Assembly: GCA_965240325.2 (NCBI GenBank)
Contig: OZ251246.1
Span: 1,178,001-1,242,000 of the forward strand
Direction of reading: 5' to 3'
Length of the DNA: 64,000 bases
From: Rebecca billardiae RCC1528
Taxonomy: Eukaryota; Haptophyta
The notes beneath the pieces are model-generated. The model was not told the DNA's origin. It searched no databases and saw only the letters and a program-made list of their open reading frames with translations. Numbering within the stretch: the stretch's first letter is position 1; the number at the start of each line of letters is the position of its first letter. The translations under genes were made by a program, and so were the position numbers. Positions 10,769 to 21,816 of the stretch are shown here, piece by piece.

Positions 10769-11380
10769 TGATCGTCGTACGCGGCCACTCTACCCCAAGT
10801 CTACCGTGAAATTCATTTAACCGGCGGCGCGCCACTCACACTGGCAAGCGCCCCAAGTCGACTCGGCGGTGGGCGCAGGACATCACTGCGCTGCGGGTGC
10901 CACGTGATCCTTGGCCAGCTGATCTGCGCCTCCTGAAGCACACGGTGAGCAAGGGCAGCTCAAGCAAACGCTCTTGAGCCGCAAGGTAACGGAGTGCGAC
11001 GCACCGCCGCGGCGCGCCCGGGCCTGCCCGAAACTAGCGGCCAGTAGCTGCCCGGGTCGTGTGCGCGTCGTGCGGCCACGGACGAGGCAGCGCCGCGCGC
11101 ATCCACTCTACTGTCGCGAATACCACGTATTCACGTCCAGAGCCTACACGCACGTAACGTGCTGCGAGCCGTCCGCCTGCGGCCTTGCCTCCGTGGAGTT
11201 GGCGCGCAGGCGCTCGTCGCCCGCCATCGTGCAAACAAACCTGACGATAACCACTCGGACTCTGTGAACAGTTTCGTCCGCTGACAATGACGAGCTTCGT
11301 TCATCACCCGTGCGCAGCGGGAAAGCCGAGGCACGCACGATTCCTGCTGCTCGGGCCCGAAAGCTCCCCGGGTGCGCGCC
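10769..11380. other. Intergenic spacer
   Basis: 3' flank of the glycosyltransferase and promoter side of the transporter gene. Short frames on both strands show no family motifs. Nothing else recognised. Confidence 0.5.
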
Positions 11381-13020
11381 ATGTCGAAGCAGAAGCATGA
11401 CGTGATCGTCATCTCTTCGAAGAACATGCCCGAGCTCACGACGTCGCTGCTCGCGGCGTCGGAGCTCGCGGAGGACGACCACGAGCCGCTCGAGCCGATC
11501 GCGCCGTCCGGCTCGGGCTGGCTCGAGCCTCCGCCGCAGGCGGGCATGCGCAAGACCAAGTCGATCACCAAGCTGCTCGGGCTGCAGCAGGGCAGCAAGC
11601 GCGCGTGCGTGTACAACCTCTTCTCGAGCGTGCTCGGCGCGGGCGTGCTCGGCCTGCCCTTCGCCGCGCGCAAGTACGGCTTCTTTGGCGGGCTGCTGCT
11701 GATCGTGCCCTTCTCGTGCGCCTCGCTGTACACGCTGCGGCTGCTGCAGTGGTCGTCCAACCTGGCGGGCGTGAAGGGGTACCGCGAGCTGTGCGCGGTC
11801 ACCCTCGCGATGCAGCGCCCGTGGACGCTGCCCCTCGTCTCCATCGTCCTCTTCTTCAACACGTTTGGCTCGCTGGTCGTGTACCTGCTGGTGCTCGGAG
11901 ACCTGCTCGCGCAGTTTGCGAGCGCGGCGGGGCTGGGGCACGCGGCGGCGCCGCTGTGCTGGCTGGCGAGCCCGACGACGATCGTGGTGCTGATGGGCAC
12001 GCTCGTCGCGCTGCCGCTCAGCCTCGTGCGCGACCTCTCCAAGCTGCGGTACACGTCGTTCCTCTCGCTCGGCTCGATCCTCTACCTCGCGTCACTGCTG
12101 GCGGTGCGCGCGGTGCAGCAGGCGCTGTCGGACGGCGGGGCGCGCGTGGCGGAGGCGGTGCGGCTCGCGCCGGTCAAGTCGGCGCCGACGCTCTTCGGCG
12201 AGCTGCCCACCTTCATCTACGCCTTCTCGTGCCACTTCAACTTCTTCGCCGCGGTGCGCGCCGCGGCCGCGGCCGCGAGCGCCCGTCTCGCGCGCGCGCG
12301 GTGCGCGCGCGAGCGGCGGCTCACCGCCGGCCGCGCGCGCGGCGTGCGCTGCGCCCGCAGGTGGCGGGCATGCGTCGCACGTCCGAGCGCGACATCCTGA
12401 CCGTGCAGGTCGCGTCCATCGGCCTCTCGCTGTGCGTGTACCTCGTGGTGGTGGGCGCGGTGCTGCTGCTGTACGCCGGACACACGGCCGCCGACTTCCT
12501 CGTCAACCTGGACGCGGCCGACGTGGCGTTCGACGTGGCGAAGGGCGCGTACACGCTGGTGCTCGTCGCGGCGTACCCGCTCAACTGCCACCCGTGCACG
12601 CGCGCGCTGATCGACGGCGTGCCCGTCAAGATCCCCAGCCGGCACCACGAGGCCGCGCGCGTGGGCGTGACCGTGCTCGTGGTCGGGCTGTCGATGCTCT
12701 TTGCCATCTTCATCCCGAACATCGCGGTGGCGCTCTCGCTCGTGGGCGGCACCGCGACGTCGAGCATCCTGTACGTCTTCCCCGCGCTCTTCTTCCTGCA
12801 CCTCACGCGGCCGGGGAACGGCAGCAGCGTCGGCCCGAAGAGCTCGCCCACCCTGGAGCGCCAAACCGCCAAGCTCAAAGCCGCGCACACGCGCCCGGTC
12901 GAGGTGGCGGAGGCGCGCGTGCCGCTGCACCGCGCGCTGTGCTTCGGGCTGCTCGGCCTCGGCGCGTTTGCGTTCGTGTGCAGCATCGTCGGCCTCTTCG
13001 CCAAGGACGACGGCGCCTGA
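11381..13020 (+). CDS. Amino-acid/auxin permease family transporter (SLC38-like)
   Basis: Exons 11381-12253 and 12361-13020 join in frame through a 107-bp GTGCG...GCAG intron to give 510 residues. The start is the ATG of MSKQKHDVIVISS. A ~65-residue polar N-terminus precedes the first membrane segment with the family hallmark SVLGAGVLGLPFAARKYGFF (about 85-104). About ten to eleven further hydrophobic helices follow, including YTSFLSLGSILYLASLLAV, FIYAFSCHFNFFAA just before the splice site, and late helices LFAIFIPNIAVALSLVGGTA and ALCFGLLGLGAFAFVC. Family members carry neutral amino acids by proton or sodium symport at the plasma membrane, vacuole or lysosome; substrate and membrane cannot be read from sequence. 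The intron lies in the loop after the fifth or sixth helix. Confidence 0.9.
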
Positions 13021-14091
13021 GGCGGAGCGGCGCGCTGCTGGCGCGGCGGGCGCGTACAGCACGCGAGCGCGCGGCGCGCGGGCGATGGTGCGAAGGCGCG
13101 CGCGGTGCGGGCGCGCGCTGTGCGTGCCGCCGCTGCGAGAGTGATCCGCTCCCGCCGCTCAGGCCCCCACCTCGGCTTGCAGCTGGCACAGCACGCGGCC
13201 AGCGTAACGTCCCGCGCCGCCCGCCTGGCACTGGCATCATCGGGGCAGGCGGCATGTATGACAAGTGCTGGCGCGCCCAGCGGCGGCGGTGGCCTCGGCC
13301 TCGATCGTCGCGTCGGCGATGTCCGCCGCGACGCGTCGTCCGAACATCACCTGTCCACCGCCATGTGTCCCGATCCGAGACCGAGGCGACACGCCCACGT
13401 GCGTGCGCGGGTCAATGCTCATCAATAGTTTCACATGTACGTAGTTCGCGCGTCGCAGCGTAGTATAGCGCATGCACTGCTGACGCCATCTAGTACTGGT
13501 CGGCCTGATCGGGTGCCAGCGGGGCGCCACGGGGCCCCGGCCACGGGGATATATGCATCGCGTCATGATTTCATGCTGATGCGCTGATGCTGATCATCAT
13601 CGCGCGACGATCTTATTACGCGTACTTCTTAGTAGTTATAGCAGCACTACTAGCAGCAGTATATTGTACATAGCGCATCATCCGCAGCACTCACCGCGTG
13701 TCCGTGTCGTACCCCGCGTGCTGTCGTCCCGCGTCAAGCCCGAAGCCGACAAGCGGGCCGCCCCTTCCGCCTGTCATATTGGCGGTAGTCCCGTTGCATA
13801 TGTATCGGATCGTACATTAGACCAGCAGGCCACACGAAGTCGCGCCGTTTTTTTCGCCCTCTTCGCTGCTGCTTGCCTGCAAACTTCCGCGGCTCGTCCA
13901 GCGCTCATCGCAAGTCCTGCGCACCAGTGCGACAAGGCACAAGCTCGCGAGCGCCACGACTGCCACGAGCCAGTCGTCAGTCGACTGAGTCAATGACTGA
14001 GTTGACTCACAGAGTTGAGCTCTGGCCCAGGGCGGTCTGGCGGATAACTTGAGCAGCAGCCGGCGGCGCGCCGGTGCTGCGCCCTACCCAA
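13021..14091. other. Intergenic spacer
   Basis: Separates the transporter from the LRR gene, both on the plus strand. It is GC-rich at first (13021-13250), then mixed composition with a short palindromic GTCAGTCGACTGAGTC-type stretch near 13977-14000. No gene recognised. Confidence 0.5.
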
Positions 14092-17000
14092 ATGGGCAGG
14101 ATGGCGCGCCAGGCGGGCGGGTTGCGCGCAGCCCACCCCGCGCTCGTCGTCGCGGCGCTCTGCGCGGGCGTGGCGGGCGCGACGACCGCCCGGCCGCTGT
14201 ATGCGTACCCCTTCGACTTCAAGCTGACCAACAATGGCACCGCCGCCGGCCCGGACTTGGAGCCCGAGGTGGAAGCGTACACGGTGACCTCGGCGGACTA
14301 CGAGACAGACCCGCAGAGCGGCACCGGCGCGTACCGGTGCAGCGCGGGGAACGGGTTGACGTCGGTGGACGTGCTGGACCAGGTCATCAACAACAACGCG
14401 CGCACGATCTCGCTCTGGTTCCGCCCGCAGGACGCCGTCGCCGGCCACGGCATCTTGGGCATGGGGCCGCCGCGCGGCGCCACCGATCCGTCCGCGCCCG
14501 AGTTCTTCGACCTGGCGGTGCAGGCGCCGTCGTCGTTCGGGGTGCACCTCTCGGAGGACCAGAGCCTGTCGTACACGCACCCGAGCGGCGTCGCCGCCGT
14601 CGCCATCTGGACCCACCTCCTCGTGACGTACGACAACTCGAGCTCGAAGGTGACGATGTACGTGGACGGCGCCAGCCCCTTCTCGTTCAACGTCTCCGCC
14701 GGGCTGCAGACGGGGTTCAACACGCTCGTGGTGTGCTCGTCGCGCGTGCTCAACGACGGCGGCTCGGGCCTGAACTTCGAGGCGAGCATCGACGACCTGG
14801 CCATCTGGAGCGAGGCGCTGAGCGGGGGCAACGTGTGGCTGCTCTACCAGCAGGCGGCCGACATGATCCCGGCCTTCCTCGCGGTGTACGAGGGCGAGTG
14901 CATGCCGCTGTACCTGGTCTCGGCGTTCACGCAGTGCACCACGGAGTTCATCGGGTGCGGCCCGTACTGGAACATCACCGGCGCCGACTCGGTCACCGGG
15001 CGCGTGTGCGGCAACCTGCAGGAGACGCAGTTCTCCGCGGCGATGCAGGACATCTCGATCAGGGGCACCACCCTCGAGATCTCGATCACCGCCGAGCTCA
15101 CCGGGACGGTGCCGACGGAGTTCGGGCTGATCGAGAACCTGGACACGCTCGTGCTCGCCGGCAACTACCTCACGGGCTCCATCCCGCCGCAGCTCGCGTC
15201 CGCCAGCTTCCTGACCAAGCTCGACCTCTCGGGCAACCTGCTGAGCGGCAGCGTGCCGCTCAGCCTCGGGCAGCTGAAGGAGCTGCGCGCCCTCGACGTG
15301 AGCGGCAACGCGCTCTCGGGCACACTGCCGCGGAAGGCGCTCAACTCGTCGGCGCTCGTCTCCCTCGACCTCTCGGACAACTCGTTCAGCGGCACCCTGC
15401 CCAAGAACGCGTGGAGCCGGCTGAGTGCGCTCGAGGACCTCAACGTGGCGGCCAACGCGATCACGGGCACGGTGCCGGCGCAGCTGGGCGGGCTCACCGC
15501 GCTCACCAGCGTGCAGCTGCAGGGCAACTCGCTGTCGGGCACGCTGCCCAGCCTCAGCTTCCTCGCGAACCTCGAGACGCTCAACGCCGAGGACAACTCG
15601 CTGACTGGCACGCTGCCCGGCGTCCTCCTCTCGAGCTTCTCCATCCAGACGCTCCGCCTCGCGGACAACCAGTTCTCCGGCTCGCTGCTGGGCTTCATCA
15701 GCTCGATACCCACGGGCATGCGCTACCTCGACTTCAGCCGCAACGAGCTGACCGGCACCGTGCCCGCGCCCGGTGGCATCACCTTTGCCAGCTTGCACAC
15801 GCTGCTCGGGAGCGGGCAGGCGGGCGGCGGGCTGACCGGCTCGCTGCCCACAGAGCTCGGTCTGCTGGCGTCGCTCACCCACGTCGATTTCTCCGACAAC
15901 GCGCTCAGCGGGACCATCCCGACCGTGCGCGCCGCGCGCCGCGCCTCGCACGAAGACCCGGTGGCGGTGGCGCCCGGCAGCGCGCCCCCGCCGCGCGCCG
16001 GCCGCGTGCCGCTCAACCCCCCGACCCCCGCGCGGCGTGGCGGCGCGGCGCGTGCGCCCATCGCGCGGCGCAGGAGCTCTTCGGCTCGGGCCTGCTCGAC
16101 GTGCTCTCGCTGCAGGGCAACAGCCTGAGCGGCGCGGTGCCGTGGGAGGCGATGCTCGCGGAGCGCACGACCATGTCCGCGGTGCGGCTGGGCGGCAACG
16201 CGGGGCTCAACGGCTCGCTGGTGCCGGCCGCGGCGCTCGGCGCGGGGCGGTTCGTGAAGGTCGTCTCGGTGTACGACACGGGGCTCAGCGGCGAGCTACC
16301 CCCTGAGGTGTTCGAGCCCGTGGGCTCCGAGGGCGCGCTGGAGGAGCTCGACGTGAGCGGCACGCGCGTGAGCGGCACGCTGCCCGCCGAGCTCGGCCTG
16401 GCGACGGCGCTGCGCTCGCTCGACGTGAGCGGTAGCTCGATGCGCACGCACATCCCGGCCCAGATCGCGGGGCTGGCGGGCGTGGGCGCGCTCACCGCGC
16501 TGCGCATCGGCGGCGGCGCCTACAACAGCACGGATGAGCCGCCAACGGCGCTGCTCTCGCTCACCTCGCTGCGCGCGCTCGACCTGAGCGCGGGCGGCGG
16601 CCTCGCCGGGGTCGGCTTGCCTCCCGAGCTGTTTGAGAGCCTGACGCGGCTGCAGGAGCTCAACCTCGACTTTGCGAGCATGGGCGGCACGCTCCCCTCC
16701 GAGCTCGGCCTGCTCACGGGCGCGGTGGAGATCGGGCTCCGCTCCAACGCGCTGAGCGGCACGCTCCCGTCCGAGCTGGGCAATCTGGGCGGCGGCGCGG
16801 GCGGCAGCCTCGCTGAGCTGCGGCTGCAGGAGAACGCGGAGCTGGGCGGCGCGCTGCCGCCTGAGGTGCTTGCGCTGGTGGACGGGGACGGCGCCAGCGT
16901 CGTCAAGCTCGGCGGCACGGCCTTCGCCGTGCCCCCGCCGTCCTCGCCGCCCGCGCCCTGGCAGGGTATCTCGCCGCCGCCGCCGCCGAGCCCTCCGCTG

Positions 17001-18970
17001 CCGCCCTCGCCGCCGCCGCCGCCGCTGCAGCCGTGCGCCAACCCTCTGTCTGAGAACACGGCGTGGCTTGGCTGCCTCGCAGACCCGGCGTCGTGCGGGT
17101 ACGCCATCGACCTCTCGACCAACGGCCTGTGCGGCACGATCGAGCTGGCCGAGGCCGCCAACATCAGTGCGTTCGTCTCGATCGACCTCTCCGAGAACTC
17201 GCTGCGCGGCCCGCTGCCGGCCGAGCTGGGCGCGGCCACCGCTCTCACGGCGCTGCTGTTGGGTACGAACGCGCTCACGGGCACGGTGCCGACCGAGGTG
17301 GTGGGCCTGGCCTCGCTGCACACGCTCTCTCTCTTTGGCAACTCGCTCACGGGCCCGGTGCCCGACGAGGTCTTCGGCAGCACCAGCCTGCGCTCGGTCG
17401 ACCTGTCGTCCAACCGGCTGAGCGGAGGGCTGCAGGATCCGCTGCGCAGCACGGCCTCGGGCGCGCAGCTGGCGGAGCTGTACCTGGACAACAACAGGCT
17501 GACGGGCACGCTGCCGATCCAGATGCACGTGCTCTCCTCGCTGGAGGAGCTCGACCTCTCGCACAACAGCCTGAGCGGCACGCTGCCCGCCGACGTGAGC
17601 ACAGCCTCGCCCTCGCCCTCGCAGAGCCTGCGCGTGCTCAGCCTGGGGCACAACCAGCTGAGGGGCGAGGTGCCGAGCTGGCTCACGCACTCGTGGCAGC
17701 CGGCGCTCGAGACGCTCAGCCTGGGGCACAACGCGCTCACGGGCAGCGTGCCCGTCTACCTGCCCGCGTCCGTCGGCGTCCCCGCCCTGCGCACGCTCGA
17801 GCTCGACTCCAACTCGCTCAGCTCCACACTGCCCACGGTGCGGCACACGCACTCACAGGCGTACACACGCACACACACACACGCACACACACGCGCGCGC
17901 GCGCACGCACACGCACGCACGCACACACACACACACACAGCGCGCGCGGGGACAGGCGTGGGGCCGCGGCACGCGCGGCGAGGACGCGCGGCGGGCGGGG
18001 GCGCGCGCGCGTCGCGCCCGGCTGGGCCGCGCGCGCTGAGATGCGCGCGCGCACGCGCGCCCCCGTCTCCCCGCGCGTCCTCGCCGCGCGTGCGCAGGAG
18101 GTCGGCACGCTGCGCACGCTGCGGCTCGTCTCTGGCGCGAACAACCCGCTCGGCGGCTGCCTGCCCACGGAGGTGGGCCGGCTGACGCAGCTCACGCAGC
18201 TCGACCTCGAGAAGTCGAGCCTGGGGTGCAGCGTGCCGACGGAGCTGGGGCTGTGCACCGCGCTCACCGCCATCGTGCTCAACGGCAACTCCCTCTCGCG
18301 CACCGTCCCCACCGAGCTGGGCTCCCTGAGCGCGCTGGCGGCGATGACGTTTGCCGGAAACGTCCTGAGCGGCGCGGTGCCGACCGAGCTGGCGCTGCTT
18401 GAGGGCGCCGGCCTCGTGGCGGAGTGGCAGGGCAACGTGGAGCTGTGCCCCAGCCCGCCGCCCTCGCCGCCCAAGCCGCCGCCCGTGCCGCCCTCGCCGC
18501 CGCCGCCGCCCTCGCCGCCGCGCGTGTTCGCTGGCAACGACGTGCGCGCCGCGTGCGCCGCGTGCGCCGCACGCGCCGCACGCGCCGCGCGCCGCGCGCC
18601 GCGCCGCGCGCCCGCGCGCCCGCCGCGCGCGGCCGCAGCATGGGGCTCACGCGCGCGCGCCCGCGCCTGGGGCGGCCGCGTGCGCAGCCCGTCTTCGTGG
18701 GCCACGACGGCGTGCCGTACGAGGTGCGCGGCGAGCCCAACGCCACGTTCAACCTGCTCACAGGTCGGGGCGTGCACGTGAACGCTCGCTTTGCGGCGGT
18801 GCCGCCGCGCTTTGCCGTGCACAGGCTGACGGAGACGGTGCTGGCAGACGTGGGGCTCACGCTGTGCGTGCACGGGCGCGCGCGCCGGCTGCGCTTCGCC
18901 GCGCGCGCGGACGAGCCCAACGGCACGCGCCTCGACGGCAGGCCGCTGCGGCCCGGCCGGCACGTGCTCA

Positions 18971-19018
<48 letters not shown>

Positions 19019-19471
19019 GCGGCACGAGCCTGGAGCTGCGCGCACACGCGTGCGCGCACTCGGACGGTGCGTGCGTGTGGCACATGGGCGCTGAGCCGCC
19101 GCAGGGCTGCGCCGACACGGGGTTCCGCACGCTCGAGGTGCGCACGCCCAGGCTGACGCTCACGCTGAGCGCGCTCCGCGTGCTCGCCGCGCTGCCGCCG
19201 GGCATGCTGCTCCGGCTGCGAGCGTGCGAGGGCGAGGGCGCGCGCGCCCCCGGCTGCGCGGCCACGCTGGCAGACGTTCTGCTCGAGACGAGCGAGGCGG
19301 CGCCGGGGGACACGTTCGCGTACACGGACGTGGCAGTGGACCTGGCGGGCGGGGACGAGGGCGCGCGCGCGCCGCTCGAGCTGCACGGGCTGCTCGGGCA
19401 GAACGCGCTCGCGCCCGACGGATCTGCGCCGCGCGCGGGTGTGCTGCGCTCGAGCGCGAAGCGGGCAGCGG

Positions 19472-19518
<47 letters not shown>

Positions 19519-19824
19519 CCGATGGCGCAGGCGCGGCTCGCACACGCGCACAGCGGCAGCGGGTACGTGCAAGGGGAGGGCTTCATCGCCGGGCACTACT
19601 CGCACTACCGTGTGACCTCGCCGCCAGAGCTCGCCGCCGAGCTGGGCAGAGCGGGCGAGCCCGACGCCGAGCTGTTTGGCGGCGTGGGCGCGGACGGCGG
19701 CGGGTACGCGTTCAGCCGGATGCACGCGCCTGCGGGCGGCGCGTGCGCGGACAGTGCCGCAGACGCTGGGCCGCCCGGCGCGCCGCGGCCGCCGGCAGGC
19801 GCTGGCGCAGCGTCGGCGAGCTGA
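14092..19824 (+). CDS. Secreted LamG-LRR protein with proline-rich linkers and vWD-like C-terminus
   Basis: Four exons (14092-15924, 16074-17837, 18098-18541, 18688-19824), all phase 0, give 1725 residues. A signal peptide (ALVVAALCAGVAGA) leads to a LamG/concanavalin-like domain (about 30-255: ISLWFRP, then WTHLLVTYDNSSSKVTMYVDG). Long arrays of plant-type leucine-rich repeats follow (LxxLxLxxNxLSGTLPxxLG), interrupted by two SPPPPP-type linkers near residues 896-931 and 1316-1342. Proline-rich linkers of this kind occur in algal extracellular-matrix proteins. After the second linker, residues ~1348 on (FVGHDGVPYEVRGEP, FNLLTGRGVHVNARF) resemble a vWD/root-cap-type fold, with poly-Gly inserts. 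No C-terminal membrane helix is obvious. It is probably a secreted or cell-surface adhesion or recognition protein; the ligand is unknown. Confidence 0.85.
17861..17939. repeat. CA-rich microsatellite in intron 2 of the LRR gene
   Basis: An (ACAC/ACGC)n tract right after the exon 2 donor at 17838. It is one of three CA/TG-rich runs that sit inside introns in this window. Confidence 0.9.
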
Positions 19825-20070
19825 CGCCTGTCAGTGTCACTTGGGGGGGCCGCTGAGCCCGCTGACCGCATCGCCCGGGCGCATCGGGCATCGGCGTGTG
19901 CGCGTGCCTGTTCTGAGTGTACAGGCAGAGTGCGCACGGCGATGACGATGCGCCGTGTAGCAGGGTGCACGCACCGCCATCGTCGCACAGCGCCAAGGTG
20001 CGCGGCTTTGCAAGGAAGTGACAGTCTCAGCGCAGCTTGAGGGTCGCTGAGGCAGTACGTGACTGTGAGT

Positions 20071-21816
20071 ATGCGAACGAAGGAAGCCGGCGCCGCCATT
20101 GTGAAAATCGGACGCGAATATCGAGGGGCCGGGCCAACCGACGACGACGGCATGCGCCGCCCAGCGTTCCGCCCCGCGCACGTGCGCGCGGTGCTGCGGC
20201 ACGTGGCCGAGCACGCGCGCGCGTGCCCGTGCCACGCGTGCGCGGGTGGCGCGCCCGCCCCCGTCCTCCGGCGCGGCGCGGCCTCCGCCCCCGCCTCCAC
20301 CGACTACGCCTTCGAGATGGCCGCGAGCACCGTGCGGTTCGGGCGCGGCGTCACGCGCGAGCTCGGCTTCGACCTGGAGGCGCTGGGCGCGCGCTCGGTG
20401 CTGCTGGTCACGGACGCGGGCGTGCGCAAGACGCCCGCCTTCTCCGCCGCGCTCGGCGCCATCGAGGCCTCGCGCATCCGCGTCGACGTCTTCGACCGCG
20501 CGGCCGTCGAGCCCACAGACGCCTCGCTCGCAGACGCGATCGCGGTCGCGCGCGCGGGGCAGTACGACGCGTACGTGGCGGTGGGCGGCGGCTCGGCGAT
20601 CGACACGGCGAAGGCGGCGAACCTGTACGCCACGCACGCCGAGGCCGACTTCCTCGACTTCGTCAACGCGCCCATCGGCCGCGGCCTCCCCGTGCCGGGC
20701 CCCGTGCGCCCGCTGGTCGCCCTGCCCACCACCGCGGGCACCGGCTCGGAGACGACGGGCGTGGCGATCTTCGACCACGAGCCCACGCGCGCGAAGACGG
20801 GGATCGGCTCGCGGCTGCTGCGCCCCGCGCTCGGGCTGATCGACCCGGACAGCATGGCCACCATGCCGCGCGAGGTCGCGGTCGCCTCCGGTCTGGACGT
20901 GCTGTGCCACGCGCTCGAGAGCTACACGGCGCTGCCCTACGACCAGCGCGCGCCCAGGCCCGCGAGGCCGGAGCTGCGCCCGGCGTACCAGGGGTCGAAC
21001 CCGATCTCGGACGTGTGGGCGCTCTCGTCGCTCCGCGCGATCGCCGCCTCCTTCGAGCGCGCCGTCGCGGGCGAGCCGGCCGCGCAGGAGGCGATGGCGG
21101 TGGCGGCCACGTGCGCTGGCGTTGGCTTTGGCAACGCAGGTGCGTGCGCAGTGCGTGCGTGCGTGTGTGTGCGTGTGTGCGCGCAGTGCGTGCGTGTGTG
21201 TGCGTGCGTGCGTGTGTGCGTGCGTGCTGTGCGTGCGTGCGTGCGCGTGCGCGCGTGGGCGCCCACGCGGGCTGCGACGCCCATGAATGACGCCCGCCGC
21301 ACCGCGCGCCGCACCGTGCGCACGCCCCCCCCCCTGCGTGCCCCGCCGTGCGCCGCAGGCGTGCACCTGCCCCACGGCATGAGCTACCCAATCTCCGGGC
21401 TGAACAAGCACCTGGCGCACGTGCGGCACACGCACGGCGGGTACGACGTGGGCGGGCCGATCATCCCGCACGGGATCTCCGTGGCGGTGCCGGCGCCCGC
21501 CGTCTTCCGCATGACGGGCCCGGCAAGTCCGGAGCGCCACCTCGCCGCGGCCGAGGCGCTGGGCGCGGACGTCTCGCGCTGCGCCTCGGACGACGGCGAG
21601 CACGCGGGCGCGCTGCTGGCCGAGCGCGTGCTGCGGCTGATGCAGGCGCTGCGCGTGCCGCTCGGGCTGCGCGCGCTCGGCTTCACGCAGGAGGACGTGC
21701 CGGCGCTCGTGCAGGGCACGCTGCCGCAGGAGCGGGTGACCAAGCTCGCGCCGCGCCCGCAGCCTGTCACGCGCGAGGCGCTCGAGTGCCTCTTCACCGA
21801 CGCGATGGCGTACTGA
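20071..21816 (+). CDS. ADHFE1-like: Iron-containing alcohol dehydrogenase, hydroxyacid-oxoacid transhydrogenase type
   Basis: Exons 20071-21139 and 21359-21816 join in frame (508 residues with the ATG at 20071; an internal ATG at 20152 would remove 27). The protein follows the ADHFE1 pattern closely: CPCHAC near the N-terminus, TDYAFEMAASTVRFG, the NAD-binding VGGGSAIDTAKAANLYA, PLVALPTTAGTGSETTGVAI, the metal-region SGLDVLCHALESYT, and GNAGVHLPHGMSYPISG exactly across the splice site. In animals this enzyme is mitochondrial and couples 4-hydroxybutyrate oxidation to 2-oxoglutarate reduction. The Arg-rich N-terminus is compatible with a mitochondrial presequence. The metal-binding Asp/His residues appear intact. 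The start is uncertain between the two ATGs. Confidence 0.92.
   Translation: MRTKEAGAAIVKIGREYRGAGPTDDDGMRRPAFRPAHVRAVLRHVAEHARACPCHACAGGAPAPVLRRGAASAPASTDYAFEMAASTVRFGRGVTRELGFDLEALGARSVLLVTDAGVRKTPAFSAALGAIEASRIRVDVFDRAAVEPTDASLADAIAVARAGQYDAYVAVGGGSAIDTAKAANLYATHAEADFLDFVNAPIGRGLPVPGPVRPLVALPTTAGTGSETTGVAIFDHEPTRAKTGIGSRLLRPALGLIDPDSMATMPREVAVASGLDVLCHALESYTALPYDQRAPRPARPELRPAYQGSNPISDVWALSSLRAIAASFERAVAGEPAAQEAMAVAATCAGVGFGNAGACAVRACVCVRVCAQCVRVCACVRVCVRAVRACVRVRAWAPTRAATPMNDARRTARRTVRTPPPLRAPPCAAGVHLPHGMSYPISGLNKHLAHVRHTHGGYDVGGPIIPHGISVAVPAPAVFRMTGPASPERHLAAAEALGADVSRCASDDGEHAGALLAERVLRLMQALRVPLGLRALGFTQEDVPALVQGTLPQERVTKLAPRPQPVTREALECLFTDAMAY
21140..21255. repeat. GTGC/TG-rich intronic repeat
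   Basis: Imperfect (GTGCGTGC/GTGT)n run forming the first half of the ADHFE1-like intron. It begins at the GTGCG donor itself. Confidence 0.85.
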
